Positions 23,735 through 32,104 of a DNA stretch of 64,000 nucleotides are shown here, one piece after another. This DNA comes from an uncultured Muribaculaceae bacterium. Lineage in GTDB: Bacteria > Bacteroidota > Bacteroidia > Bacteroidales > Muribaculaceae. A program made the translations under genes and the position numbers. The notes under the pieces were generated by a model, which did no database searches, was not told where the DNA came from, and saw only the letters and a list, made by a program, of their open reading frames with translations. The stretch spans positions 18,226 to 82,225 of the forward strand of contig CAJTUF010000015.1 of NCBI GenBank assembly GCA_910579675.1, read 5' to 3'. Position 1 is the stretch's first letter; every line of letters begins with the position of its first letter.

Positions 23735-23752
23735 TGAGATGATGCGGCGGCG
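23694..23752. terminator. Large terminator hairpin between antitoxin and GH2 gene
   Basis: CGCCGCCGCATCATC (23694-23708) pairs perfectly over 15 bp with GATGATGCGGCGGCG (23738-23752), with a second hairpin (CCC/GGG between T and A runs) nested in the loop. It separates two convergent transcripts. Confidence 0.75.
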
Positions 23753-23779
23753 GCGGTGATGGTGGCGGTGCTATGCCTT

Positions 23780-26221
23780 TCAGTCGGGGTCGGCAAGTGT
23801 CACAGTGGCCGAGCCACTCTTCACTCCGGGCGCCGACACACGGAGAGTCACGGCTCCACCTTTACCGGTGCTTCTCACTATAGCTGTGGCAGCCCCGCTG
23901 AACAGATCCATCTCTGGATTCTGGAATGGTAGCAGGCAAGTGGGGTCGCCGTTGGCGGTGGCCTCAAAGCTACCCTCTCCCTCTACCGTAAACTTCACTC
24001 GGCGGCTGTCGCGCGGTACCGGAGTACCATTCTTGTCGACCACGCTCACAGTGAAATAGATCAGCTCTTCGGGCGAAGCCGCTCCGGGACGCGAAGCCGG
24101 AGTCACCACCAGATGATGGGGCTTGCCGGCAGTGCGGGTCACTATGGTGTCGGCGGGAGCTCCTGTGGCGTCATAGGCCACCACCATTGCTTCGCCCGGC
24201 TCATATACCGCGTTGGGCCACATCAGGCGGTAGCGGCTCTGATATGTCGAGTCGTTTTTCTCGCGGCGCCCCTGCGACTTGCCGTTGATAAAGAGCTCGG
24301 CCGAAGGATAGGAGGTGTACACAAATACAGGTGTTACCTCTCCCTTGCGCTCAGGCCATGTCCAGTGGGGAAGCATGTGGAGGGTGGGACTGTCGGTGCG
24401 CCACTGCGAGCGATAGAGCCAGTAGCGGTCTTTGGGCAGCGATGCCAGATCCACTATGCCAAACACCGAGCTGTGGTTGGGCCATGCGTCGGTGTCGTAG
24501 GGCGACGGCTCGCCGAGATAGTCAAATCCGGTCCACACAAACTGTCCGAGCACCCACGGGAAGTCATCGTCCATGGCAAAATCTATGTCGGGCGTATTGC
24601 TCCAGTAGCAGTTTTCATTATCGTAGGAGTTGCTCTGATGATCGGGATGCTCCACCTGCTCCTGCCCCCTGAACTCTACCGGAAAATGATACACTCCGCG
24701 CGAGCTCACAGTCGAGGCTGTCTCGGAGCCGAGTATCATCTTCTGAGGCAAGATGTCGTAGGCCCGCTGATAGTGTTGCGGCTTGTAGTTGAAGCCGGGT
24801 ATGTCGAGCGAGGCGGCAAAACCATTGTCGAGCACTGCCCCGATCTGATCCATGCCGTTGGTCACTGGTCGGGTAGGGTCGAGGCGGTGGAATATGTCGA
24901 GCAGCATCACGCTCTCGGCCACTCCGTCGGGGCCCCACTGCGATGGCACCTCATTGCCGCTGCTCCACATCACCAGTGCGGGCGAGTTGCGGTAGTGGCG
25001 TATCATGTTGGTCACATCGCGCTCGGCCCATTCGTTGAACAGGGAGCCATAGCCGTTGGGACTTTTGGGGCGGAAGCTCCAATCGTCGAATGGCTCGATC
25101 ATGAGCATGATGCCCATCTCATCGGCCAGCTCCACCAGCTCCGGCGCCGGCATGTTGTGGGCGGTACGGATGGCGTTGACACCCATTTCCTTGAGCAGGT
25201 CGAGCTGATGGCGGATTGCCGAGCGGTTGACGGCAGCGCCGAGCGGCCCGAGATCATGGTGCATGCACACTCCCCTGAATTTCACATTCTCCCCGTTGAG
25301 AAAGAATCCCTTTTCCGGTAGATACTCGATGGAGCGGATGCCGAAGCGGGTGGTGTAGCTGTCGAGGAGCCGGCCATCCTGCCCCACAAGCCGGGTATCG
25401 GCGGTGTAGAGTGCCGGATCGGTGAGGCTCCATAGCTGTGGATGCTCCACATTGAAAAGCTGGGTGAAGCTCTGCCCGTGGGCAACATAGAGCGAGCTGT
25501 CGCGCGCCACTATCTCTCCCGAGGGGCTTTTGATATAGGTCACAACACTTATCTTGTCGCCCTTTGCGAGCCCTTCGATCTCGGTGGTGAGTTTCACGGT
25601 CGACTCATCGGCGCTCACATTGGGTGTGGTGACATACGTGCCCCACACGGGCACATGCACGCGGTCGGTCTCTATCACATGAACATTGCGGTAAAGTCCT
25701 GCACCGGGATACCACCGCGAGGCTCTCTCATAATTCTCCAGCGAAACCTCGAGAGTATTAGTGCCGGGTACCACCTCGGGGGTCACATCTACATAAAATG
25801 AGTTATAGCCATAGGGCCATTGAGCCACCTCCTTACCGTTGACCTTGACATGGGCGTTGCTCATAGCCCCGTCGAAAAGGATAGTCACGGCTCGCGAGGC
25901 GGTATCGGCCACCTCAAAGGTGGTGCGGTAGGAGCCTTTGCCGATGAAAGGCAGACCGCCGGTGCGGCCTGTCTTTTCGGTAGGCACGGTCTCACCGTTC
26001 TGCTCCACAGCCACGGTCTGAAGATCATTGTCTCTTGAAAAGGGTCCATAGATTGCCCAGTCGTGGGGCACTTTCACCTGCTGCCAGTCGGCGCCGTCGG
26101 TTGCAGCGCCTTTCGTAAACCGCCATCCATCGGTAAGAGTGGTCTGGGTTCTACGTGCTTCAGCGTGGACGCCCGCCGCAAAGGCGGCAGCCGCCACTGC
26201 CATCATTAGGTATCTGTTCAT
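23780..26221 (-). CDS. Glycoside hydrolase family 2 (beta-galactosidase-like)
   Basis: An 813-residue exported exo-glycosidase. Signal peptide at 1-20 ('MAVAAAAFAAGVHAEA'). The GH2 order is complete: sugar-binding jelly-roll ('LTDGWRFTKGAATDGADWQQ', 'VKVPHDWAIYGPFSRDND'), immunoglobulin-like domain, TIM barrel from 'NGENVKFRGVCMHHDLGPLG' with 'GVNAIRTAHNMPAPELVELA', acid/base Glu in 'MWSSGNEVPSQWG', nucleophile Glu in 'KMILGSETASTVSSRG', then DUF4982-type and a final Ig-like domain ('VSVVDKNGTPVPRDSRRVKF'). This layout is common for beta-galactosidases of gut Bacteroidota; beta-glucuronidase or another beta-linkage cannot be excluded. It has its own -7 element (TACCTTTG, 26268-26275). Confidence 0.92.
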   Translation of the reverse strand: MNRYLMMAVAAAAFAAGVHAEARRTQTTLTDGWRFTKGAATDGADWQQVKVPHDWAIYGPFSRDNDLQTVAVEQNGETVPTEKTGRTGGLPFIGKGSYRTTFEVADTASRAVTILFDGAMSNAHVKVNGKEVAQWPYGYNSFYVDVTPEVVPGTNTLEVSLENYERASRWYPGAGLYRNVHVIETDRVHVPVWGTYVTTPNVSADESTVKLTTEIEGLAKGDKISVVTYIKSPSGEIVARDSSLYVAHGQSFTQLFNVEHPQLWSLTDPALYTADTRLVGQDGRLLDSYTTRFGIRSIEYLPEKGFFLNGENVKFRGVCMHHDLGPLGAAVNRSAIRHQLDLLKEMGVNAIRTAHNMPAPELVELADEMGIMLMIEPFDDWSFRPKSPNGYGSLFNEWAERDVTNMIRHYRNSPALVMWSSGNEVPSQWGPDGVAESVMLLDIFHRLDPTRPVTNGMDQIGAVLDNGFAASLDIPGFNYKPQHYQRAYDILPQKMILGSETASTVSSRGVYHFPVEFRGQEQVEHPDHQSNSYDNENCYWSNTPDIDFAMDDDFPWVLGQFVWTGFDYLGEPSPYDTDAWPNHSSVFGIVDLASLPKDRYWLYRSQWRTDSPTLHMLPHWTWPERKGEVTPVFVYTSYPSAELFINGKSQGRREKNDSTYQSRYRLMWPNAVYEPGEAMVVAYDATGAPADTIVTRTAGKPHHLVVTPASRPGAASPEELIYFTVSVVDKNGTPVPRDSRRVKFTVEGEGSFEATANGDPTCLLPFQNPEMDLFSGAATAIVRSTGKGGAVTLRVSAPGVKSGSATVTLADPD

Positions 26222-26267
26222 CGGTATGAAAAAAAGATCGGTTGATATGTATGTATCTCTACAGCCA

Positions 26268-26275
26268 CAAAGGTA
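26268..26275 (-). promoter_or_regulatory. -7 element of the GH2 gene promoter
   Basis: TACCTTTG on the minus strand 47 nt before the start codon. Confidence 0.55.
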
Positions 26276-26366
26276 GTGATTTACTTCAACCTACACGCCA
26301 CACCGACGCGCTTTTTTTCACTGACGGCCAATGAAAAGACACCAAACGATGGGAGCATATGTAAAA

Positions 26367-29132
26367 TTAGCGGTTGAGAAGCTGCCGGGCGGCTTCCGAC
26401 ATGGAGCCATCACCGCCCTCCTCGCCGCCGGCAAAGATAGCTTTCACCTGATGAGGCGCGAGCACGGTTTCGGGCTTGAAGCTATCGCCACTTACATAGT
26501 CGGCAACCGATCGGAGCAGACGTGCTGTGGCCGGTCTTTCAGTGATATTTTTGATCGGATCGACACAGAGCACATAGAGGCTGCCATCACCTACCCGCGC
26601 CTCGAAGGCAATGCCGAGCTTGCGGTTTTCCTCATAGGTGTCGATGCTCTGAATCACCGGAGTGAGATTGCGGTAAGGGGTGAGATCGAGGGCGCGGCCA
26701 TTGTTAAGCACATCGGTCCACTGCCAGTCGGCATAATTGTCGGTTGGGAATCCGGCAAGCGATCCGTGGTCGCTATCGATCAGAGTACCCACAATCATGG
26801 GGTTCCAGTTAAACATTATCGGGTTCCAGAAGTGGGAGGCAAATTTAGTTTTGCGGCCCGGTGCATCGGCAGGGATAAGAAGCACCTTTTTACCCTCCGC
26901 GAGGAGCGAAAGGGCGGAATCGACGTCGCTCACATAGCTTATCTCTGCTTTAGCGCGGTCAGAAGCCGGATACACCCATATATCCCAGCTGTTGTGGAGC
27001 TTTCCGTCGGCCACATGGAGTGTATATCGACCGGGAAGATCAATTCCATCCAGCGATGCGCTTATCCGGCCTATGGAGTCGACAGTGCTGCGCTCTACCT
27101 TGCCATGCTTTATGCGTCCGCTGGCTGCGATGGTGCCGTCGGTGCTTTCAAGCCGCCACTCGGCATTGCCAGCCGGGCGCGCACCGCGACCGAAATTATA
27201 AACAGAGATTTTGGCTTCAAATGGCTCGTCGGTGCGATAGACTCTTTTAGGCATACGGGCGAGAATCACCTCCGGCCCGTTTGACTCCCTATACACTTCC
27301 GGAGTCACAAGCCCTTTACTCTCCCAGAAAGCATCAAGGATACCTACAAAAGCACTCCCCTGCCCCGGAAAGTCCTGAAGACCCAACAGCTGATAGCCTC
27401 CCGATTTGTCGCTTCCGAGAAGCGCTTCATTGACTGCCTTGTATTGCAGCACCGTGTGACGCCCTGTGGCATCGAGGAAGTCGGCTGCCTGATGAAGCAT
27501 ACCATTGCGAGCGAGCCGGTCGCGGAACACTCCCATATTTCTCGGTTCAAGCACTCCGGTATATTTCGACATCTCATCAAAGTCGGGATACATGCAGCGC
27601 TGGCCTGTCTCGTGGGCTATCACGGGCACATCTATATCGCTGTTGGCATTGACATCCCAATCGGTCGAGGGGCGTCCCTCATAAACTGTGATCCATCCTT
27701 TGGGCGACACGTGCGACACATAATACTGGTCGGAATCAACATGTGTGCGCGCCGTGCTGGCCGAATAAAGATGGCGCGGATCGTGGGCCATACCTTTCCT
27801 GATCAGATCCTCGAGCACCGCAAAGTCGCCCTCGTTTTCATTGCCGTTGCAATAGAGCACAAATGAGGGGTGATTGCCATATTCGTCGAGGAGCGCATAC
27901 ATCTCCCGCTCGAAGAAGTCGCGGCGGTCGGGATACTGACCCACATCCTTGATCCACATGGGAAGCTCCACCTGCAGATACAGACCCAGCTCATCGGCGG
28001 CGTCGAAGGCTGCTTCGGGCGGACACCAGCTATGGAAGCGTATATGGTTCATGCCATAGTCGGCTGCGGTCTGCATCACCTTTTTCCATGACTCCTTGTC
28101 GGTGGCCGGATATCCGGTCAAGGGCCACACTCCGCAGTCGAGTGTGCCGCGCAAGTGGCGGTCCACTCCATTGATGCGTATATGGTTGCGCCCCTGCTCT
28201 ACATTGCGGAGACCGAAACGGTCTGAGCGGCTGTCGGCTACAGTGCCATCTGACACTATAGTGGCAGTGAGCGTGTACAGATATGGATCAAATTCATCCC
28301 ACAGACGGGCGTTGCGTCCTATCTCGATATCGGCAGTCACGATAGAGTCGGCGGCAGCGACTGACACCTCCTTCGACGCAACAGTCTTGCCCGAGGCATC
28401 GGCCACCGCAAGACGCAGGGTGGCGTCGTTCAAGAGCTTTGTTCCGGCCTCGATCCTTGCGCTCTTTGCAGTCGCATCGGGATAAATGCGCAGGCTCTTT
28501 ATGCGGTTGGGGCCTCGGCCTATGATGTTCATGTCGCCCACTATACCATTCCAGTTGGTCTGGGTATATTCGGTGATGCCATGCGCCCACTGATCCATGG
28601 CGTAAGGCGACCGATTGTCTACACACACAGTGAGCGTGTGTGTGCCGGGGGTGAGATATTCGGTAAGATCCCAACGGTTGGGCGAGCTGAGGCGTTCACC
28701 TTTTCCAACCTCGCGACCGTCGACATATACAGTTGTGATCCAATGGCATCTCTCCAGCTCGAGCTCAACATCGCGGCCGGTCCATCCTGCGGGCACTGTC
28801 ACCTCGCGCTGATACCATGCCGGACCTGAATACTCATATTTGCGGCTGAGACGGTCAACGTAGGCGGCGCTGTTTTTGATTCCCTTCCCCCCGGTATCGG
28901 TCGAGCCAGGAAGCACTATTGTTTCCGGCAGATAGCTGAGATAGAGTTCTGAGCCAGGCGTCATGCCGAAGCCCATGGGATCAAGCTGAAAGCGCCACAA
29001 TCCATCGAGGGCTATAGTGTCGGCGCCTGCAGGGATTGGAGTAGGGGTAGCAGGAGTGGCGGCTCCCGCCATGAAGCTTACGTTGAGTGCCATGCAGCAT
29101 ATCGCATGACCTATGATTTTGTCTATTCGCAT
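26367..29132 (-). CDS. Glycoside hydrolase family 2 enzyme
   Basis: A 921-residue exported glycosidase. The signal peptide ends near 'SFMAGAATP'. Domains: jelly-roll ('LDGLWRFQLDPMGFGM', 'GPAWYQREVTVPAGWTGRDV', 'LERCHWITTVYVDGREVGKG'), Ig-like, TIM barrel ('DRHLRGTLDCGVWPLTGYPA', 'YGMNHIRFHSWCPPEAAFDA') with acid/base Glu in 'LYCNGNENEGDF' and a probable nucleophile Glu in 'VPVIAHETGQRCMYP', then beta-sandwich modules. Sequence suggests an unassigned GH2 branch rather than a classic beta-galactosidase. The ATG at 29132 (MRIDKIIGHA) must be the start, because a TAATTTTG promoter element (29175-29182) covers the more upstream ATG at 29177. Confidence 0.9.
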   Translation of the reverse strand: MRIDKIIGHAICCMALNVSFMAGAATPATPTPIPAGADTIALDGLWRFQLDPMGFGMTPGSELYLSYLPETIVLPGSTDTGGKGIKNSAAYVDRLSRKYEYSGPAWYQREVTVPAGWTGRDVELELERCHWITTVYVDGREVGKGERLSSPNRWDLTEYLTPGTHTLTVCVDNRSPYAMDQWAHGITEYTQTNWNGIVGDMNIIGRGPNRIKSLRIYPDATAKSARIEAGTKLLNDATLRLAVADASGKTVASKEVSVAAADSIVTADIEIGRNARLWDEFDPYLYTLTATIVSDGTVADSRSDRFGLRNVEQGRNHIRINGVDRHLRGTLDCGVWPLTGYPATDKESWKKVMQTAADYGMNHIRFHSWCPPEAAFDAADELGLYLQVELPMWIKDVGQYPDRRDFFEREMYALLDEYGNHPSFVLYCNGNENEGDFAVLEDLIRKGMAHDPRHLYSASTARTHVDSDQYYVSHVSPKGWITVYEGRPSTDWDVNANSDIDVPVIAHETGQRCMYPDFDEMSKYTGVLEPRNMGVFRDRLARNGMLHQAADFLDATGRHTVLQYKAVNEALLGSDKSGGYQLLGLQDFPGQGSAFVGILDAFWESKGLVTPEVYRESNGPEVILARMPKRVYRTDEPFEAKISVYNFGRGARPAGNAEWRLESTDGTIAASGRIKHGKVERSTVDSIGRISASLDGIDLPGRYTLHVADGKLHNSWDIWVYPASDRAKAEISYVSDVDSALSLLAEGKKVLLIPADAPGRKTKFASHFWNPIMFNWNPMIVGTLIDSDHGSLAGFPTDNYADWQWTDVLNNGRALDLTPYRNLTPVIQSIDTYEENRKLGIAFEARVGDGSLYVLCVDPIKNITERPATARLLRSVADYVSGDSFKPETVLAPHQVKAIFAGGEEGGDGSMSEAARQLLNR

Positions 29133-29174
29133 TGATGAGATGATAGAGTGACTGATTGATTGCTTTTTATGACG

Positions 29175-29182
29175 CAAAATTA
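29175..29182 (-). promoter_or_regulatory. -7 element of the second GH2 gene
   Basis: TAATTTTG on the minus strand; it overlaps an upstream ATG and so excludes it as the start. Confidence 0.6.
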
Positions 29183-29245
29183 CACTACAGTCTCACTTCG
29201 GCAAATGGAACCACACGGCAAAATAATGGACAATCTTGCGACCGC

Positions 29246-29614
29246 TCACCATCTCAGAGTCACCGACGCTGAAGCGAGCTGCACTCCTGGGATCGGCGGT
29301 TTGTGCTTGACCACGGTCACGCCACCACCAATCACTGCCGGTAATCGCTCCATGATAGCCGCTCGGATTCTCACCGCTACGTGCTCGATCAGATCGGAGG
29401 GCTCGGCCATCTCCTCGCCTACTATAGCTGCTATATCGGCATAACTCACCGTAGCGGAGAGGTCGTCGGTATAGACCGGTGGGATCTCCACGCTCACCGT
29501 CACCTCAAATTCGTTGCCCACCACACGCTCCTGCGCTCCCACGCCATGATAGGCGTAGAAGCGCAGTGAGTCGAGGGTTATGGTCATTCTGTCGCGGTCG
29601 GTAGCAGTGATCAT
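29246..29614 (-). CDS. folB: Dihydroneopterin aldolase
   Basis: A 113-122 residue folate-pathway enzyme that cleaves 7,8-dihydroneopterin to 6-hydroxymethyl-dihydropterin and glycolaldehyde. The family pattern is 'LRFYAYHGVGAQERVVGNEF' with the active-site Glu, 'ATVSYADIAAIVGEEM', 'LIEHVAVRIRAAIM' and the late 'VTVVKHKPPIPG' with the catalytic Lys. The ATG at 29614 overlaps the rnr stop (ATGA); the in-frame ATG at 29587 (MTITLDSLRF) is the classical family start. Translation is coupled to rnr. Confidence 0.94.
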   Translation of the reverse strand: MITATDRDRMTITLDSLRFYAYHGVGAQERVVGNEFEVTVSVEIPPVYTDDLSATVSYADIAAIVGEEMAEPSDLIEHVAVRIRAAIMERLPAVIGGGVTVVKHKPPIPGVQLASASVTLRW

Positions 29615-31917
29615 CGGCGCGAGCGGGTACGTCCTTTCGGATTCTTCTTCTTCGAGCCTCGGCTGCGGTCGGAGCCGCCATGGCGTTGGGCGTGACGGTC
29701 TTCGTAAGGATTGCCCTCATCGTCGAGCAGGGCGAAGTCGAGCATCTTCTTTGCTATGTCGCAACGCGCCACCTGCACCTTGACCTTGTCGCCCAGACGG
29801 TAGCGCACTCCGGTTCGGCGCCCTACGAGCGAATAGTTTTTCTCGTCGAAGTCGTAGTAGTCGCCGGGAAGATCGCGCACCGGCACGAGACCCTCACACT
29901 TGTTGGCGTCGAGCTCAACATAGAGGCCCCACTCGGTGACTCCCGAAATCACACCCTCATATACCTCGCCGAGATGGTCGGCCATATATTCCACCTGCTT
30001 GTACTTGATGGAGGCGCGCTCGGCGTTGGCAGCAAGCTGCTCCATATCGCTTGAGTGCTTGCACTGATCTTCGAGCTTCTGCACATTGACGCTGCGGCCT
30101 CCCGAGAGATAGCGGTCGAGCAGACGGTGGACCATCATGTCGGGGTAGCGGCGTATGGGCGAGGTGAAGTGGGTGTAGTAGTCGAAGGCCAGTCCGTAGT
30201 GGCCAATATTCTGGGTAGTATATACCGCTTTGGCCATAGAGCGGATGGCGAGGGTGGAGAGGAAGTTTTCCTCGCCGCGTCCTTTCACATCGGCCAGCAT
30301 GCGGTTGATCGACTTGTTGACCTCACGGCTCGATCCGCTCTCCTTGACCTTAAAGCCAAAGTTGCGGGCAATCTTGGAGAGATCGGAGAGCTTGCCGGGA
30401 TCGGGCATATCGTGTACGCGATACACAAATGCCTTGGGCTTATGCTTCCCCTCGGGGCGCCCCACAAAGGTGGCCACGGTCTTGTTGGCAAGAAGCATGA
30501 ACTCCTCGATGAGTTTGTTGGCGTCTTTGCTCTCCTTGAAAAACACCGACACGGGATGCCCCTTCTCGTCGATCTCAAACCTCACCTCGGCGCGGTCAAA
30601 TTCCACCGAGCCATCGGTGTAGCGGTCGGCGCGGAGAGTCTTGGCAAGCTCGTTGAGCTTCAGTATCTCGTCGGCATAATCGCCGTGGCCGGTCTCGATA
30701 ATCTCCTGTGCCTCCTCATAGGTGAAGCGGCGGTTGGAGCGGGTCACGGTGCGGCATATGCGGGCATCATGCACTTTGGCCTTGTCGTCCATCTCAAAGA
30801 TGCAGCTGAAGGTGAGCTTGTCCTCGTCGGGGCGCAGGGAGCAGATGCCGTTGGAGAGATGCTCGGGAAGCATAGGCACCACTCTGTCGACCAGATATAC
30901 CGAGGTGGCGCGCTGCTGCGCCTCGCGGTCGAGGATGGTGTCGGGATGAACGTAGTGAGTCACGTCGGCTATATGCACGCCCACTTCATAGCGGCCATTG
31001 TCGAGCTTGCGGAAGGAGAGGGCATCATCGAAGTCCTTTGCATCGCGCGGGTCGATGGTAAAGGTGGTGACAGAGCGCATATCCTCGCGTGCGGCCACCA
31101 CTTCGGGAGTGATACCTGCATCAATCTTCTTGGCGGCGTCGTCGACATTTTTGGGATAGCGGTACGGAAGGCCAAACTCGGCCAGGATGGCGTGCATCTC
31201 GGTGGTGTTGTCGCCCGTGGCGCCAAGTATGTCGATCACCTCACCTGTAGGACACTTCTCATCTTCGGGCCATGAGGTGATGCGCACGAGCGCCTTGTCG
31301 CCGGTCTTGCCGCCGCGCAGTTTCTGGCGCGGTATTATTATATCGGTGGCGAGGAAGCGCGAGTCGGTCTGGAGGGTGGCGTAGAGGCGCTCCACTCTGA
31401 GGGTGCCGATGAAGGTCTGGTCTTTCTCCTCCACTATCTCTATCACCTCACCTTCGGGCTCCACACCTCGGCGGCGGGCAGCCACGATCACACGCACCTT
31501 GTCGCCGTTGAGAGCGTGCATGGAGTTGCGCTCGGCCACGAGGAGGGTCTCACCGTCGGGCTCAGTCACCACTGAGTTCTTGCCATTGGCGCGGCGTATG
31601 AAGGTACCGAGCACCACATTGGTGCGGGCCGGGGCCTTGTAGCTGCCGGGGCCCTGCTCGATGAGTTCGCCGTCAAACGCCATTGTCGACAGTATGGCCT
31701 CCACCGCCCGTCGAGCCGCAGGGGTCTTGGCGTCGATGGCAAATGCCACCTGCTTGTGGTTGAAGGTGTTGTTGCCCTGATGGACTATATATTCGTTGAT
31801 GCGCTTGCGGAGATCGGCTGAGGTGAGCTTCGGGGTCGAGGCCACGGGCTGATCGTCGGCAAGTTCCGGAGCCGGAGTGTGCTGCTGCGCTTTGCGGGTT
31901 GATTTGCGTGAAGCCAT
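29611..31917 (-). CDS. rnr: Ribonuclease R
   Basis: A 768-residue 3'-5' exoribonuclease that degrades structured RNA. Order: N-terminal winged helix ('LTSADLRKRINEYIVHQGNN'), two cold-shock OB domains ('KAPARTNVVLGTFIRRANGK', 'VIEIVEEKDQTFIGTLRVER'), RNB catalytic domain with the metal-binding Asp cluster in 'TIDPRDAKDFDDALSF', 'VHIADVTHYVHPDTILDREA' and 'FTSPIRRYPDMMVHRLLDRY', S1 domain near 'YEGVISGVTEWGLYVEL', and a basic tail rich in Arg, Lys and Ser. I use the ATG at 31917 (MASRKSTRKAQ); the longer upstream frame has low-complexity non-coding character. The 187-nt gap to gyrB shows no clear promoter. Confidence 0.96.
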   Translation of the reverse strand: MASRKSTRKAQQHTPAPELADDQPVASTPKLTSADLRKRINEYIVHQGNNTFNHKQVAFAIDAKTPAARRAVEAILSTMAFDGELIEQGPGSYKAPARTNVVLGTFIRRANGKNSVVTEPDGETLLVAERNSMHALNGDKVRVIVAARRRGVEPEGEVIEIVEEKDQTFIGTLRVERLYATLQTDSRFLATDIIIPRQKLRGGKTGDKALVRITSWPEDEKCPTGEVIDILGATGDNTTEMHAILAEFGLPYRYPKNVDDAAKKIDAGITPEVVAAREDMRSVTTFTIDPRDAKDFDDALSFRKLDNGRYEVGVHIADVTHYVHPDTILDREAQQRATSVYLVDRVVPMLPEHLSNGICSLRPDEDKLTFSCIFEMDDKAKVHDARICRTVTRSNRRFTYEEAQEIIETGHGDYADEILKLNELAKTLRADRYTDGSVEFDRAEVRFEIDEKGHPVSVFFKESKDANKLIEEFMLLANKTVATFVGRPEGKHKPKAFVYRVHDMPDPGKLSDLSKIARNFGFKVKESGSSREVNKSINRMLADVKGRGEENFLSTLAIRSMAKAVYTTQNIGHYGLAFDYYTHFTSPIRRYPDMMVHRLLDRYLSGGRSVNVQKLEDQCKHSSDMEQLAANAERASIKYKQVEYMADHLGEVYEGVISGVTEWGLYVELDANKCEGLVPVRDLPGDYYDFDEKNYSLVGRRTGVRYRLGDKVKVQVARCDIAKKMLDFALLDDEGNPYEDRHAQRHGGSDRSRGSKKKNPKGRTRSRR

Positions 31918-32104
31918 ATTGTGATGCTGTTGTGGATGGTTATGGGAGGAAAGGTTAATAGAGGAGTGAGGTGGGGGGATAGGCACGTGGCTTGCCCTGT
32001 ATGTATATACAACGCGCGCGCGGCTTGAATGTTTTGGCGGGAGCCACTCCGATCTGCATCTGTGCTGCCGGATATGTGGCTCCCGCCTGTGTCGTTGCTT
32101 GAGA

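Noticed and set aside
24113..25321. Long open frame antisense to the GH2 gene (402 codons)
   Set aside because: Shadow frame; His- and Val-rich composition expected from reversed GC-rich codons.
30055..31275. Long open frame antisense to rnr (406 codons)
   Set aside because: It mirrors rnr in a GC-rich region; the product has no domain and rnr is unmistakable.
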